Shown piece after piece: positions 15,799 to 22,987 of a DNA stretch of 64,000 bases. The notes under the pieces were generated by a model. The model was not told the origin of the DNA. It did not search any database and worked only from the letters and a program-made list of their open reading frames with translations. Numbering within the stretch: position 1 is the first letter of the stretch; each line of letters starts with the position of its first letter. The DNA comes from Microbacterium sp. BH-3-3-3 (GTDB lineage Bacteria; Actinomycetota; Actinomycetes; Actinomycetales; Microbacteriaceae). The DNA is taken from NCBI RefSeq assembly GCF_007679045.1, contig NZ_VEFS01000003.1:62001-126000 (forward strand), read 5' to 3'. Made by a program: the position numbers and the translations under genes.

Positions 15799-16308
15799 CT
15801 ACCGCACCATGCGCAGTTCGACGATGCCGCCGATGTGGGCATCCTCGAACGACACCCCGTCTTCGCGGAAGCCATGCCGTTCGTAGAACGCCCGCGCGCG
15901 CTGATTCGCGCTCGCGACCCACAACTGAGCGGGACGGTCGGCGATGGCCCCCGTGAGCAGGGCGTGACCGACACCGGTGCCGTGCTCTGAAGCCAGCAGG
16001 TAGATCGCGAAGAGGGTGAGATCGCGCGTCGGCTCGAATCCCTTCGTCGCGTCGGCGCCCTTCGACGCCCCGGCGAGGGCGAACCCGACGATCCGCGCGT
16101 CGCGTTCGGCGACCACGATGGTCAGCGGGGGCGCGTCGGCGCCGAGCATGAACGCCCACGCCCCACGCCGCCGCTCGAGGGCGGTGTCGTCGAACATCTC
16201 ATCGGGCATGAGACCCGTGTAGGTCTCACGCCACGTCTCGACATGAACGGCGGCGATCGAGTCCGCGTCGTCGAGGGTGGCTGGGCGGACCGTCGCGGTG
16301 CTGCTCAT
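15799..16308 (-). CDS. GNAT family N-acetyltransferase
   Basis: 169 residues. The N-terminal VRPATLDDADSIAAVHVETWRETY pattern and the acetyl-CoA loop EHGTGVGHALL near 105 mark a standard single-domain GNAT. The acceptor substrate is unknown; it resembles generic small-molecule acetylases. ATG 16308 is leaderless (TACGGT at 16315-16320, 6 nt). The longer upstream frame is not supported. Confidence 0.85.
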   Translation of the reverse strand: MSSTATVRPATLDDADSIAAVHVETWRETYTGLMPDEMFDDTALERRRGAWAFMLGADAPPLTIVVAERDARIVGFALAGASKGADATKGFEPTRDLTLFAIYLLASEHGTGVGHALLTGAIADRPAQLWVASANQRARAFYERHGFREDGVSFEDAHIGGIVELRMVR

Positions 16309-16538
16309 GCCTCGACCGTAGACGAGAGCGCGAGACGGCCGAGCGCCGACGGCGTCGAGACGGAGCGCCCGAGGGGAAGGTCGGGCGGGTTCTCGGCATC
16401 CGCCCACGAAACGCGCATCACGGGTCGGCGATCCATACGGCGAACGTGGGTCCGCACGCGATCGCGATCAGTGCGGTGCGTCACCCCCCCCGGGCAGGTG
16501 TCATCGCCGCAGAAGAGGGGAAGATCCCCGCCCCGCGG
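16309..16538. other. Spacer, no gene seen
   Basis: 230 bp between the GNAT start (minus) and the 3' end of the CGNR gene (minus). It contains a run of eight C bases near 16486 and the GNAT promoter at its left edge. No terminator stands out. Confidence 0.4.
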
Positions 16539-17099
16539 TCAGGCCGGAGCCTCGGCCTTGCGGCGACGGTACGCGTTGACGTTCATACGGTTGCCGCAAT
16601 TGCCGGCGTCGCAGTAGCGCTTCGAGCCGTTCTTCGAGAAGTCGACGTAGACGCCCGCGCAGTCGTCGGCGTCGCACACGCGAACGCGCGCGTATTCGTC
16701 CGCACGGATGACGTCGACGAATGCCAACGCCGACTCGACGAGGATGCGCGTCGCCAACGGATCGGCCGGATCGCTCGCGTGGATGTGCCAGTCGAGCCCG
16801 TCGTGCCGCACCAACTGGGGGAGCGCCCGACCGTCGGCGAGCATGGCGTTCACGAGGGGCACCGCCCCGTCGCGATCCGTGCTCCACAGCTCGAGAAGAC
16901 GGGGGCGGATGCCGCGGACCGCCGCGAGTTCGCGCGCATCGCGCGTGCGCGACCCGGTGTAGCCGTGACGCTCGGTGAAGGCCTCGAGGGCCTCGACCTC
17001 CTCGAGGGTGTCGACGCCGCTGACATCGGTCTGCGGCAGGGTGTTGACCAGCTCGACGGCAGCGCGCAGCACCAGTTCGGTGTCACGAATGAAGACCAT
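16539..17099 (-). CDS. CGNR zinc-finger/ABATE-domain transcriptional regulator
   Basis: 186 residues. The N-terminal ABATE-like domain (residues 1 to about 130) probably binds a ligand. The C-terminal CGNR finger reads CDADDC...RYCDAGNCGNR, with four Cys for zinc. AGGAG lies 5 nt before the ATG. It is divergent from an EamA exporter, and the 71-bp spacer contains three copies of a 12-bp element. The simplest model is a ligand-responsive regulator of the exporter and of itself. That role is inferred from context. Confidence 0.85.
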   Translation of the reverse strand: MVFIRDTELVLRAAVELVNTLPQTDVSGVDTLEEVEALEAFTERHGYTGSRTRDARELAAVRGIRPRLLELWSTDRDGAVPLVNAMLADGRALPQLVRHDGLDWHIHASDPADPLATRILVESALAFVDVIRADEYARVRVCDADDCAGVYVDFSKNGSKRYCDAGNCGNRMNVNAYRRRKAEAPA

Positions 17100-17102
17100 G
17101 TT

Positions 17103-17161
17103 GACTCCTGACAGGCGCGGGTCGTACTGTCACGAGTGTAAACGTTCTTCACTCCTGACAG
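17103..17161. promoter_or_regulatory. Triple operator between the CGNR regulator and EamA exporter
   Basis: The 12-mer (G/C)ACTCCTGACAG occurs at 17103-17114 and 17150-17161 and inverted (CTGTCACGAGTG, one mismatch) at 17127-17138. Three sites in a 71-bp divergent spacer, one inverted, strongly suggest binding of a single regulator, most likely the CGNR protein. Confidence 0.65.
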
Positions 17162-17170
17162 CAGGCTCGC

Positions 17171-18163
17171 ATGACCACCTCGTCCGTCACCCTTCCGCGC
17201 CCCACCCCACACGGCTCCGGAGCCGTCACCGGGCTCGTGATCGCCGTCGCCTCGGCCCTCGCGTTCTCGTCGAGCGGTCCGTTCGTGAAGCCCCTGCTCG
17301 ACGGGGGCTGGTCGCTCGGGGCGGTCCTGCTCGTGCGGATGGGGGTCGCGGCGCTCCTGCTGTCGCCCGCGCTGATCCTCGCGATCCGCCGACAGCGCGG
17401 CTTCATCCGCCGACACGGACTGCTCATCCTCGCCTTCGGCCTCACGGCCGTCGCCGGATGCCAGCTGTTCTACTTCGCCGCGATGCAGCGGATGCCGGTG
17501 GCCGTCGCCCTGCTCATCCAGTACATCGCGCCGGTGCTGCTCGTGCTCGCGGTCTGGGCGCGCACCCGCACGGCTCCCTCGAAGGCGGTGCTGATCGGCT
17601 CCGTCGTGGCGATGGTCGGCCTCGTGCTCGTGGTCGACATCAGCGGGGCGCGCTTCGACCTGCTGGGGACGATCTTCGCGCTGTGCGCCGCCGTGTGCGC
17701 GGCCGCCTACTTCGTCATCGCCGGGCGCGCGGGCGACGATCTCCCGCCCCTCGCTCTCGCCGCGGGAGGCCTGATCACCGGAACCGTGCTGATGGGCATC
17801 CTCGTCGCCACCGGGATCCTGCCCTTCGCCGCACCCTCGATCACGGTGTCGCTCGCGGGGCTCGAGGTTCCCGGCATCCTGCCCCTGCTCTGGGTGGGCG
17901 GCGTCGCCACCACGGTCGGGTACGCCCTCGGGGTGATCGCGGTGCCGCTCATCGGCTCGCGCCTCGCGTCATTCGTCGGGCTCAGCGAGGTGCTGTTCGC
18001 CCTCGGGTTCGCCTGGCTGCTGCTCGGCGAGACGCCCGCTCCCGTGCAGTTCGTCGGCGGTGCGCTGATCCTCGTCGGCGTCGTGCTCGTGCGGCTCGAC
18101 GCCGGCGGCGCGGTCGAGGAGAAGACCGAGACGGCGAGCATCCCGGTGGTGCCGGCGCCGTAG
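17171..18163 (+). CDS. EamA/DMT-family exporter
   Basis: 330-residue inner-membrane protein with about ten hydrophobic helices arranged as two EamA repeats (first around residues 18-150, second around 160-310). Drug/metabolite transporters of this type export amino acids, nucleosides or toxic metabolites. The C-terminal tail (from about 315) is acidic and cytosolic. It is probably regulated through the three-site operator upstream. AGCAGG is the only candidate ribosome site. The substrate cannot be assigned. Confidence 0.88.
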   Translation: MTTSSVTLPRPTPHGSGAVTGLVIAVASALAFSSSGPFVKPLLDGGWSLGAVLLVRMGVAALLLSPALILAIRRQRGFIRRHGLLILAFGLTAVAGCQLFYFAAMQRMPVAVALLIQYIAPVLLVLAVWARTRTAPSKAVLIGSVVAMVGLVLVVDISGARFDLLGTIFALCAAVCAAAYFVIAGRAGDDLPPLALAAGGLITGTVLMGILVATGILPFAAPSITVSLAGLEVPGILPLLWVGGVATTVGYALGVIAVPLIGSRLASFVGLSEVLFALGFAWLLLGETPAPVQFVGGALILVGVVLVRLDAGGAVEEKTETASIPVVPAP

Positions 18164-18175
18164 GCCGGCGCGGGT

Positions 18176-18302
18176 TCCGGTCCCTTCGACAGGCTCAGGG
18201 ACCTCGCGGGCTCAGGGGCTTTCGGTTCGGAGGTGGCTGAGCCTGTCGAAGCCACCGGTCTTTCAGGGGTTCCGGTCCCTTCGACAGGCTCAGGGACCTC
18301 GC
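18176..18302. repeat. Small REP-like hairpin cluster between convergent genes
   Basis: Three copies of the dispersed hairpin with core TCGACAGGCTC or its complement. Two have GGTCCCT/AGGGACC-type stems and one the GGTGGCT/AGCCACC type. They lie between the 3' ends of the EamA and Lrp genes. Confidence 0.85.
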
Positions 18303-18304
18303 GG

Positions 18305-18778
18305 CTAGTTCTCCTCGCGTGCCAGCTGCATCAGCGGGCCCACGCGGTAGCCGATCACCTCGCCCATCACCAGCGAGGTCTCGGTGCGCTCGACGCCCTC
18401 GATCGCGAGGATGCGCGCATCGGTGTCGAACAGGTGCTGGGTGTCACGGCACGCGACGCGCACGAGCAGGTCGACCTGACCGCTCAGCCCGTGCGCCTGC
18501 AGCACTTCGGGAACCTTGGCGAGTTCTTCGCGGATGATCGGCAGCTCGGCCTGGCGCACGGTCACCTGCAGGAACGCCTCGATCGGAAAGCCCAGCGCCT
18601 CCGCCGACAACGTCCGCTCGTACGACAGGAACACCCCACCGCGTTCGAGGCGGCTCATGCGCGCCTGAACGGTGTTGCGCGAGAGGCCGAGCTTCTCGGC
18701 GAGCGCGACGACGGTGGCGCGCGGATCGGCGGACAGGGCGCGGAGGAGGTCGAGGTCGACCGCGTCGAGCTTGCTCAT
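18305..18778 (-). CDS. Lrp/AsnC family regulator, probably of the bkd operon
   Basis: 157 residues. The N-terminal winged helix (DLLRALSADPRATVVALAEKLGLSRNTVQARMSRLERGG, residues 8-46) is followed by a RAM ligand-binding domain (about 65-150). It is divergent from bkdA, as BkdR is from branched-chain dehydrogenase genes elsewhere, so a branched-chain amino acid or keto-acid ligand is likely (inference). ATG 18778 is preceded by TAATGT at 8 nt. Longer in-frame starts at 18790 and 18814 are less likely. Confidence 0.88.
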   Translation of the reverse strand: MSKLDAVDLDLLRALSADPRATVVALAEKLGLSRNTVQARMSRLERGGVFLSYERTLSAEALGFPIEAFLQVTVRQAELPIIREELAKVPEVLQAHGLSGQVDLLVRVACRDTQHLFDTDARILAIEGVERTETSLVMGEVIGYRVGPLMQLAREEN

Positions 18779-18811
18779 GCTGCGAAACATTAGCAGCGCC
18801 GGGGCCGTCTG

Positions 18812-18833
18812 CAATGGGCACAGTGCTCAATAT
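18812..18833. promoter_or_regulatory. Candidate Lrp-type operator
   Basis: Imperfect palindrome AATGGGCA-CAG-TGCTCAAT in the Lrp-bkdA divergent region, of the size and A/T-edged form typical of Lrp sites. Confidence 0.4.
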
Positions 18834-18955
18834 GACGACGAGGTCTTGAGCGGGGTGCATTCCGCGCGTACGGTCGGCCACGTCGGCGCTGTTGCCGACA
18901 CCCGGATCGCCCCGGCTCTCACGAGGAGCCACGGGCCGCACCTGGAGGGATGACG

Positions 18956-20101
18956 ATGACGTACACCCAGACGCGAGACTCTTCGACCGGAAGAGCCGAC
19001 GACCACGACCCCCAGGACGACGTCGACGACGTCCTCCGCCTGCTCGAGCCGGACGGCACTCGTATCGCCGACGCCGAGCTCGATCCCTGGATCGCCGACC
19101 TCTCGCCGCACGAGCTGCGCTCCCTCCACCGCGACATGGTGCTCACCCGTCGCCTCGACGCCGAGGGCGTCGCGCTGCAGCGCCAGGGTCAGCTCGCCCT
19201 GTGGGCGCCCTGCCGCGGCCAGGAGGCCGTGCAGGTCGGCACCGCCCACGCCATGGCTCCCGGCGACTTCGCCTTCCCCAGCTACCGCGAGCACGGCGTG
19301 CTGCTCGCCCGCGGCGCCAAGCCCGAGGGCTACGTGCTCGCCTGGCGCGGCGAAGAGCACTCCGCCTACGACCACGCGTCGATCAACGTCGCCCCGCCCC
19401 AGATCATCATCGGCGCGCACTCGCTGCACGCGACGGGCTGGGCCATGGGTGCGCAGCGCGACGGCTCGACCGATGTGGCCGTGGCGTATTTCGGCGACGG
19501 TGCCACCAGCCAGGGCGACGTCAACGAGGCGATGGTGTTCGCCTCGTCGTACGGCGCCCCCGTGGTGTTCGTGTGCTCGAACAATCAGTGGGCCATCTCC
19601 GAGCCCGTCACTGTGCAGGCCAAGTACCCCATCGCGGGCCGGGCGCCGGGCTTCGGCATCCCGAGCCTCCGCATCGACGGCAACGACGCCCTCGCCTGCG
19701 TCGCCGCCATGCGCTGGGCCCTCGACCGTGCCCGCCGCGGCGAAGGGCCCTCGTTCATCGAGGCCGTGACCTACCGCATGGGTCCGCACACCACGAGCGA
19801 CGACCCCACCCGCTACCGCGACGCCGACGAGGTGGAGCGGTGGGCCGGTCGCGACCCGATCGCCCGGCTCGAGGCCTACCTGCGGGCCGAGGGCATGCTC
19901 GACGACTCCGGCATGGATGAGGTCGCCCGGGCCGCCGACGCCCTCGCCGCCGACGTGCGCGCCGCGTGCATCGGAGCGACCACGCGTGCGCCCGAGACCA
20001 TGTTCGACCACGTGTACGCGGAACCGCATGCCGGAGTCGAAAGGCAGAAGGCCGAGTACATGGACTACCTCGCGGGGTTCGAGCAGGAGGGCACGCGATG
20101 A
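18956..20101 (+). CDS. bkdA: Branched-chain 2-oxoacid dehydrogenase E1 alpha subunit
   Basis: 381 residues. Thiamine-diphosphate-dependent E1 alpha subunit, decarboxylating the keto acids of Leu, Ile and Val (or pyruvate). The ThDP signature GDGATSQGDVNEA...NNQWAIS is at about 180-215, and a phosphorylation-loop-like YRMGPHTTSDDPTRYR is at 280. The second ATG (18956) is preferred because GGAGGG lies 6 nt before it; the first ATG (18950) touches GGAGGG. The TGA overlaps the next ATG. Partners bkdB and bkdC follow. E3 is not in the window. Branched-chain rather than pyruvate specificity is inferred from the neighbouring leucine genes. Confidence 0.9.
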   Translation: MTYTQTRDSSTGRADDHDPQDDVDDVLRLLEPDGTRIADAELDPWIADLSPHELRSLHRDMVLTRRLDAEGVALQRQGQLALWAPCRGQEAVQVGTAHAMAPGDFAFPSYREHGVLLARGAKPEGYVLAWRGEEHSAYDHASINVAPPQIIIGAHSLHATGWAMGAQRDGSTDVAVAYFGDGATSQGDVNEAMVFASSYGAPVVFVCSNNQWAISEPVTVQAKYPIAGRAPGFGIPSLRIDGNDALACVAAMRWALDRARRGEGPSFIEAVTYRMGPHTTSDDPTRYRDADEVERWAGRDPIARLEAYLRAEGMLDDSGMDEVARAADALAADVRAACIGATTRAPETMFDHVYAEPHAGVERQKAEYMDYLAGFEQEGTR

Positions 20102-20181
20102 CTTCCCTGACCCTCGGTTCCGCGATCAACGCGGCAGTGCCCGAAGCTCCCCACGGCGACGAGAAGGAGATGTCGCGATGA
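20098..20181 (+). CDS. Micro-ORF 1 (27 aa), duplicate of the bkdB start
   Basis: Begins MTSLTLGSAINA, identical to the first 12 residues of BkdB, then diverges to an acidic tail ending KEMSR. Its ATG overlaps the bkdA stop (ATGA) and its own TGA overlaps the next ATG. The ribosome site AGGAGG is inherited from the bkdA end. It probably arose by the 80-bp tandem triplication. Whether the peptide is stable or functional is unknown. Confidence 0.55.
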   Translation: MTSLTLGSAINAAVPEAPHGDEKEMSR

Positions 20182-20261
20182 CTTCCCTCACCCTCGGTTC
20201 CGCGATCAACGCGGCAGTGCCCGAAGCTCCCCACGGCGACGAGAAGGAGATGTCGCGATGA
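20178..20261 (+). CDS. Micro-ORF 2 (27 aa), second duplicate of the bkdB start
   Basis: Encodes the same 27-residue peptide as micro-ORF 1; the CTG/CTC difference is synonymous. AAGGAG lies 8 nt upstream of its ATG. ATGA overlaps link it to micro-ORF 1 and to bkdB, so ribosomes could pass bkdA, micro-ORF 1, micro-ORF 2, bkdB by termination-reinitiation. Confidence 0.55.
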   Translation: MTSLTLGSAINAAVPEAPHGDEKEMSR

Positions 20262-21301
20262 CTTCCCTGACCCTCGGCTCCGCGATCAACGCGGGCCTGT
20301 CGAAGGCACTCGAGAACGACGACAAAGTCCTGCTCATGGGCGAGGACATCGGCAAGCTCGGCGGCGTCTTCCGCGTCACCGACGGCCTGCAGAAGCGCTT
20401 CGGCGCGCAGCGCGTCGTCGACACCCCGCTCGCCGAGGCCGGCATCGTCGGCACCGCGGTGGGCCTCGCCCTGCGCGGCTACCGACCCGTCGTCGAGATC
20501 CAGTTCGACGGCTTCGTCTACCCGGCGTTCGACCAGATCGTCTGCCAGGTCGCGAAGCTGCACTACCGCAGCAACGGTCGCATCCGGATGCCGCTGGTCA
20601 TCCGCATCCCGTGGGCCGGAGGCGTCGGCGCGGCCGAGCACCACTCCGAGTCGCCCGAGGCGTACTTCGTGCACACCGCCGGACTCCGCGTGATCGCCGC
20701 CTCGAACCCGCAGGACGCCTACGTCATGCTGCAGCAGGCGATCGCCTCCGACGACCCGGTGATCTTCTTCGAGCCCAAGCGCCTGTACCACTCCAAGGGC
20801 GAGGTCGATCTCGACGCCGACCTCGCCGACGCCCCGCCGATGCACCTCGCGCGCGTCGCCCGCGAGGGCACGGATGCCACGATCGTCACCTACGGCGCCC
20901 AGGTGCGAACCGCCCTCGACGCCGCCGTCGCCGCCGAAGACGACGGGATCTCGCTCGAGGTCATCGACCTGCGCTCGCTCTCGCCGATCGACATGAACAC
21001 GGTCGCGGCATCCGTCCGCAAGACCGGACGCGTCGTCGTCACGCACGAGGCCGCGCGCGAAGCGGGAGTCGGCGCGGAGCTCATCGCGAGCATCACCGAG
21101 GAGTGCTTCCACTACCTCGAGACGCCGCCGCGGCGCGTCACCGGGCACGATATCCCCTACCCGCCGTCGAAGCTCGAGAAGCACCACGTGCCCGATCTGG
21201 ACCGGATCCTGCACGCGGTGGATCTGGTGCTCGAGCGCGGTGCGGGCTCTTCGCCCACCGGCGGCGCATCCGCCGCGACCGTCGAGGGAGGCGTTCGATG
21301 A
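20258..21301 (+). CDS. bkdB: Branched-chain 2-oxoacid dehydrogenase E1 beta subunit
   Basis: 347 residues. Transketolase-type pyrimidine-binding domain (EDIGKLGGVFRVTDGL, residues 29-44; FDGFVYPAFDQI) and a C-terminal transketolase domain (about 200-325). It forms the alpha2beta2 E1 with BkdA. The start is the third of three repeated ATGs and the only one that opens the long frame. AAGGAG lies 8 nt upstream. Its TGA overlaps the ATG of a further micro-ORF. The last 20 residues (Gly/Ser/Ala-rich) exceed the usual family end. Confidence 0.92.
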   Translation: MTSLTLGSAINAGLSKALENDDKVLLMGEDIGKLGGVFRVTDGLQKRFGAQRVVDTPLAEAGIVGTAVGLALRGYRPVVEIQFDGFVYPAFDQIVCQVAKLHYRSNGRIRMPLVIRIPWAGGVGAAEHHSESPEAYFVHTAGLRVIAASNPQDAYVMLQQAIASDDPVIFFEPKRLYHSKGEVDLDADLADAPPMHLARVAREGTDATIVTYGAQVRTALDAAVAAEDDGISLEVIDLRSLSPIDMNTVAASVRKTGRVVVTHEAAREAGVGAELIASITEECFHYLETPPRRVTGHDIPYPPSKLEKHHVPDLDRILHAVDLVLERGAGSSPTGGASAATVEGGVR

Positions 21302-21372
21302 TCGCGGAGCGCAGTGCTGCAGGGCGGATTGCGGGCACGATCGGAGGAGGCGTTCGATGATCGCCGAGTTCC
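21290..21372 (+). repeat. 59-bp duplication of the bkdC start region
   Basis: GGAGGCGTTCGATGATCGC occurs twice, 59 bp apart, giving ATGs at 21298 and 21357. The copies share ribosome site, start codon and first codons (MIAE). Confidence 0.85.
21298..21360 (+). CDS. Micro-ORF 3 (20 aa), duplicate of the bkdC start
   Basis: Reads MIAERSAAGRIAGTIGGGVR. Its ATG overlaps the bkdB stop and its TGA overlaps the bkdC ATG. A GGAGG ribosome site precedes it. The first four residues copy the BkdC start and the end copies the BkdB end (GGVR), as expected of a junction duplication. Confidence 0.5.
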   Translation: MIAERSAAGRIAGTIGGGVR

Positions 21373-22847
21373 TGCTTCCCGACCTCGGCGAGGGGCTTCC
21401 CGAGGCCGAGATCGTGCAGTGGCACGTGGCCGAGGGTGACACCGTCACCCTCAACCAGACGATCGCCGAGGTCGAGACGGCGAAGGCGATCGTCGAGATC
21501 CCCTCGCCGTACGCCGGCACCGTGCAGGGTCTGCACGCCGCGGCCGGAGACGTCGTCGAGGTCGGCTCACCCCTGGTGTCGTTCGACCTCGGCGGGACGG
21601 ATGCCGGTACCCCGGCGGCCCCCTCTGCTGAGGCGACTCGAGAGGCCGGGGCCGGCCGCGCCGTCGAGACGGTCACCGAGGCACCGCTCGAGGCCCCCGC
21701 CGACGACATCGCCGCCCGCGCGACCCCGAACCTCGTCGGGTACGGCGCCGCCCCGGCATCCGGCAACCGTCCGAAGCGACGCGCGCGCGGCGGTGGGACC
21801 GCGGTGATCGACTCCGACCACGCCGTGCGCGAGGCCGCTCCCCACGACGTCGTCAAGACCGGTCCGATCGACCTGCCTCTCGAGCGTCCGCGCTCGACCC
21901 CGCCGGTGCGCAAGCTCGCGAAAGACCTCGGGGTCGACCTCGTGCTGGTCGCCGCAGCCCACCCGGGTGAGATGGTCACGCGCGGCCACGTCGAGGAGTT
22001 CGCTGCGCGCACTCGGGCGATGCCCGAGGTCGCGGCATCCGCCCCCGCTCACCCCGGTGGGACGGTGGCGCGCGGCCAGGTGGGCGAGGTCACGGCATCC
22101 GCCCCCGCTTCAATGTCGACGGTCCCCCCGACCGGCCGGTCCAGCGACCGGGTGACACGCACGCCGATCCGCGGAGTGCGCAAGCACACGGCCGCGGCGA
22201 TGGTGCAGAGCGCGTTCACGGCTCCGCACGCGACGACGTTCCTCACCCTCGACGTCACCGCGACCACCGAACTGCTCGCGTCGCTCAAGACCGACCGCGC
22301 GCTCGACGGGCACCGCATCGGCGTGCTCGCGATCGTCGCGAAGGCCGTGTGCCTGGCGCTCGGGCGGACTCCCGCGCTCAACGCCAAGTGGGATGAAGCG
22401 GCGGGTGAGATCGTCGAGCACCACTACGTGAACTTGGGGATCGCCGCCGCGACCGACCGCGGTCTCGTGGTTCCCGTGATCCCGGATGCCGACCGGCTCG
22501 ACCTCGTCGACCTCGCCGACGCGATCGCCGAGCTCGCCGCGACGGCCCGCGCCGGACGCACCGCTCCCGCCGCGATGACCGGCGGGACGTTCTCGATCAC
22601 CAACGTCGGCGTGTTCGGCGTCGATGCCGGAACGCCCATCCTGAATCCCGGCGAAGCGGGCATCCTCGCGGTCGGCGCTCTGCGGCGTACGCCGTGGGAG
22701 CACCACGGAGAGGTCGCCCTGCGCGACGTGCTCACCCTCAGCCTCTCGTTCGACCACCGGTTGGTCGACGGGGCCGAGGCCGCGCGATTCCTCACCGACG
22801 TCGCCGGCGTGCTGCGCGAGCCCGGGAGGGCGATGCTGCTGCGCTGA
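21357..22847 (+). CDS. bkdC: Dihydrolipoamide acyltransferase E2 of the branched-chain complex
   Basis: 496 residues. A lipoyl domain (1-80) with lipoylated Lys43 in VETAKAIVEI; a peripheral-subunit-binding domain near residues 178-220 (TPPVRKLAKDLGVDL); and a C-terminal catalytic core (about 265-496) with SFDHRLVDGAEAARFL, giving the catalytic His and Asp. It transfers acyl groups from E1 to CoA. The linker contains an imperfect internal duplication (AHPGEMVTRGHVEEF and AHPGGTVARGQVGEV, DNA about 21959-22120), extending the second linker. Confidence 0.92.
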   Translation: MIAEFLLPDLGEGLPEAEIVQWHVAEGDTVTLNQTIAEVETAKAIVEIPSPYAGTVQGLHAAAGDVVEVGSPLVSFDLGGTDAGTPAAPSAEATREAGAGRAVETVTEAPLEAPADDIAARATPNLVGYGAAPASGNRPKRRARGGGTAVIDSDHAVREAAPHDVVKTGPIDLPLERPRSTPPVRKLAKDLGVDLVLVAAAHPGEMVTRGHVEEFAARTRAMPEVAASAPAHPGGTVARGQVGEVTASAPASMSTVPPTGRSSDRVTRTPIRGVRKHTAAAMVQSAFTAPHATTFLTLDVTATTELLASLKTDRALDGHRIGVLAIVAKAVCLALGRTPALNAKWDEAAGEIVEHHYVNLGIAAATDRGLVVPVIPDADRLDLVDLADAIAELAATARAGRTAPAAMTGGTFSITNVGVFGVDAGTPILNPGEAGILAVGALRRTPWEHHGEVALRDVLTLSLSFDHRLVDGAEAARFLTDVAGVLREPGRAMLLR

Positions 22848-22987
22848 GCGACCCGCGGCGGCGTTGTCGTCGCGCGGTGCATCGACGGGGTGCCGGGGGA
22901 GTGGTCGCCCTCGGCACCTTCCGGTTTTGAGGGGTGCCAGGCGGGCGCGCCTAGCCGGGCGCCGGCTGCGGGGCGGATGGCGGGGAC

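Larger units (their letters stand above)
20098..20277 (+). repeat. 80-bp tandem triplication of the bkdB start region
   Basis: Copies start at the ATGs 20098, 20178 and 20258. Each unit carries ATG, 12 codons of BkdB-like sequence and an AAGGAG ribosome site for the next ATG. The first two copies differ at one base (CTGACC versus CTCACC); the third runs into real bkdB. Confidence 0.95.

Noticed and set aside
16480..16500. C8 homopolymer (and C9 near 33826) as frameshift sites
   Set aside because: Both lie outside coding sequence, so no gene is affected.
17125..17150. A PafBC-type promoter in the CGNR/EamA spacer (CTGTCAGGA words)
   Set aside because: No TANNNT box lies at the required 8-nt distance on either strand; the words fit a regulator operator better.
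18950..18955. First ATG as the bkdA start
   Set aside because: It touches the GGAGGG ribosome site; the next ATG (18956) has correct 6-nt spacing.
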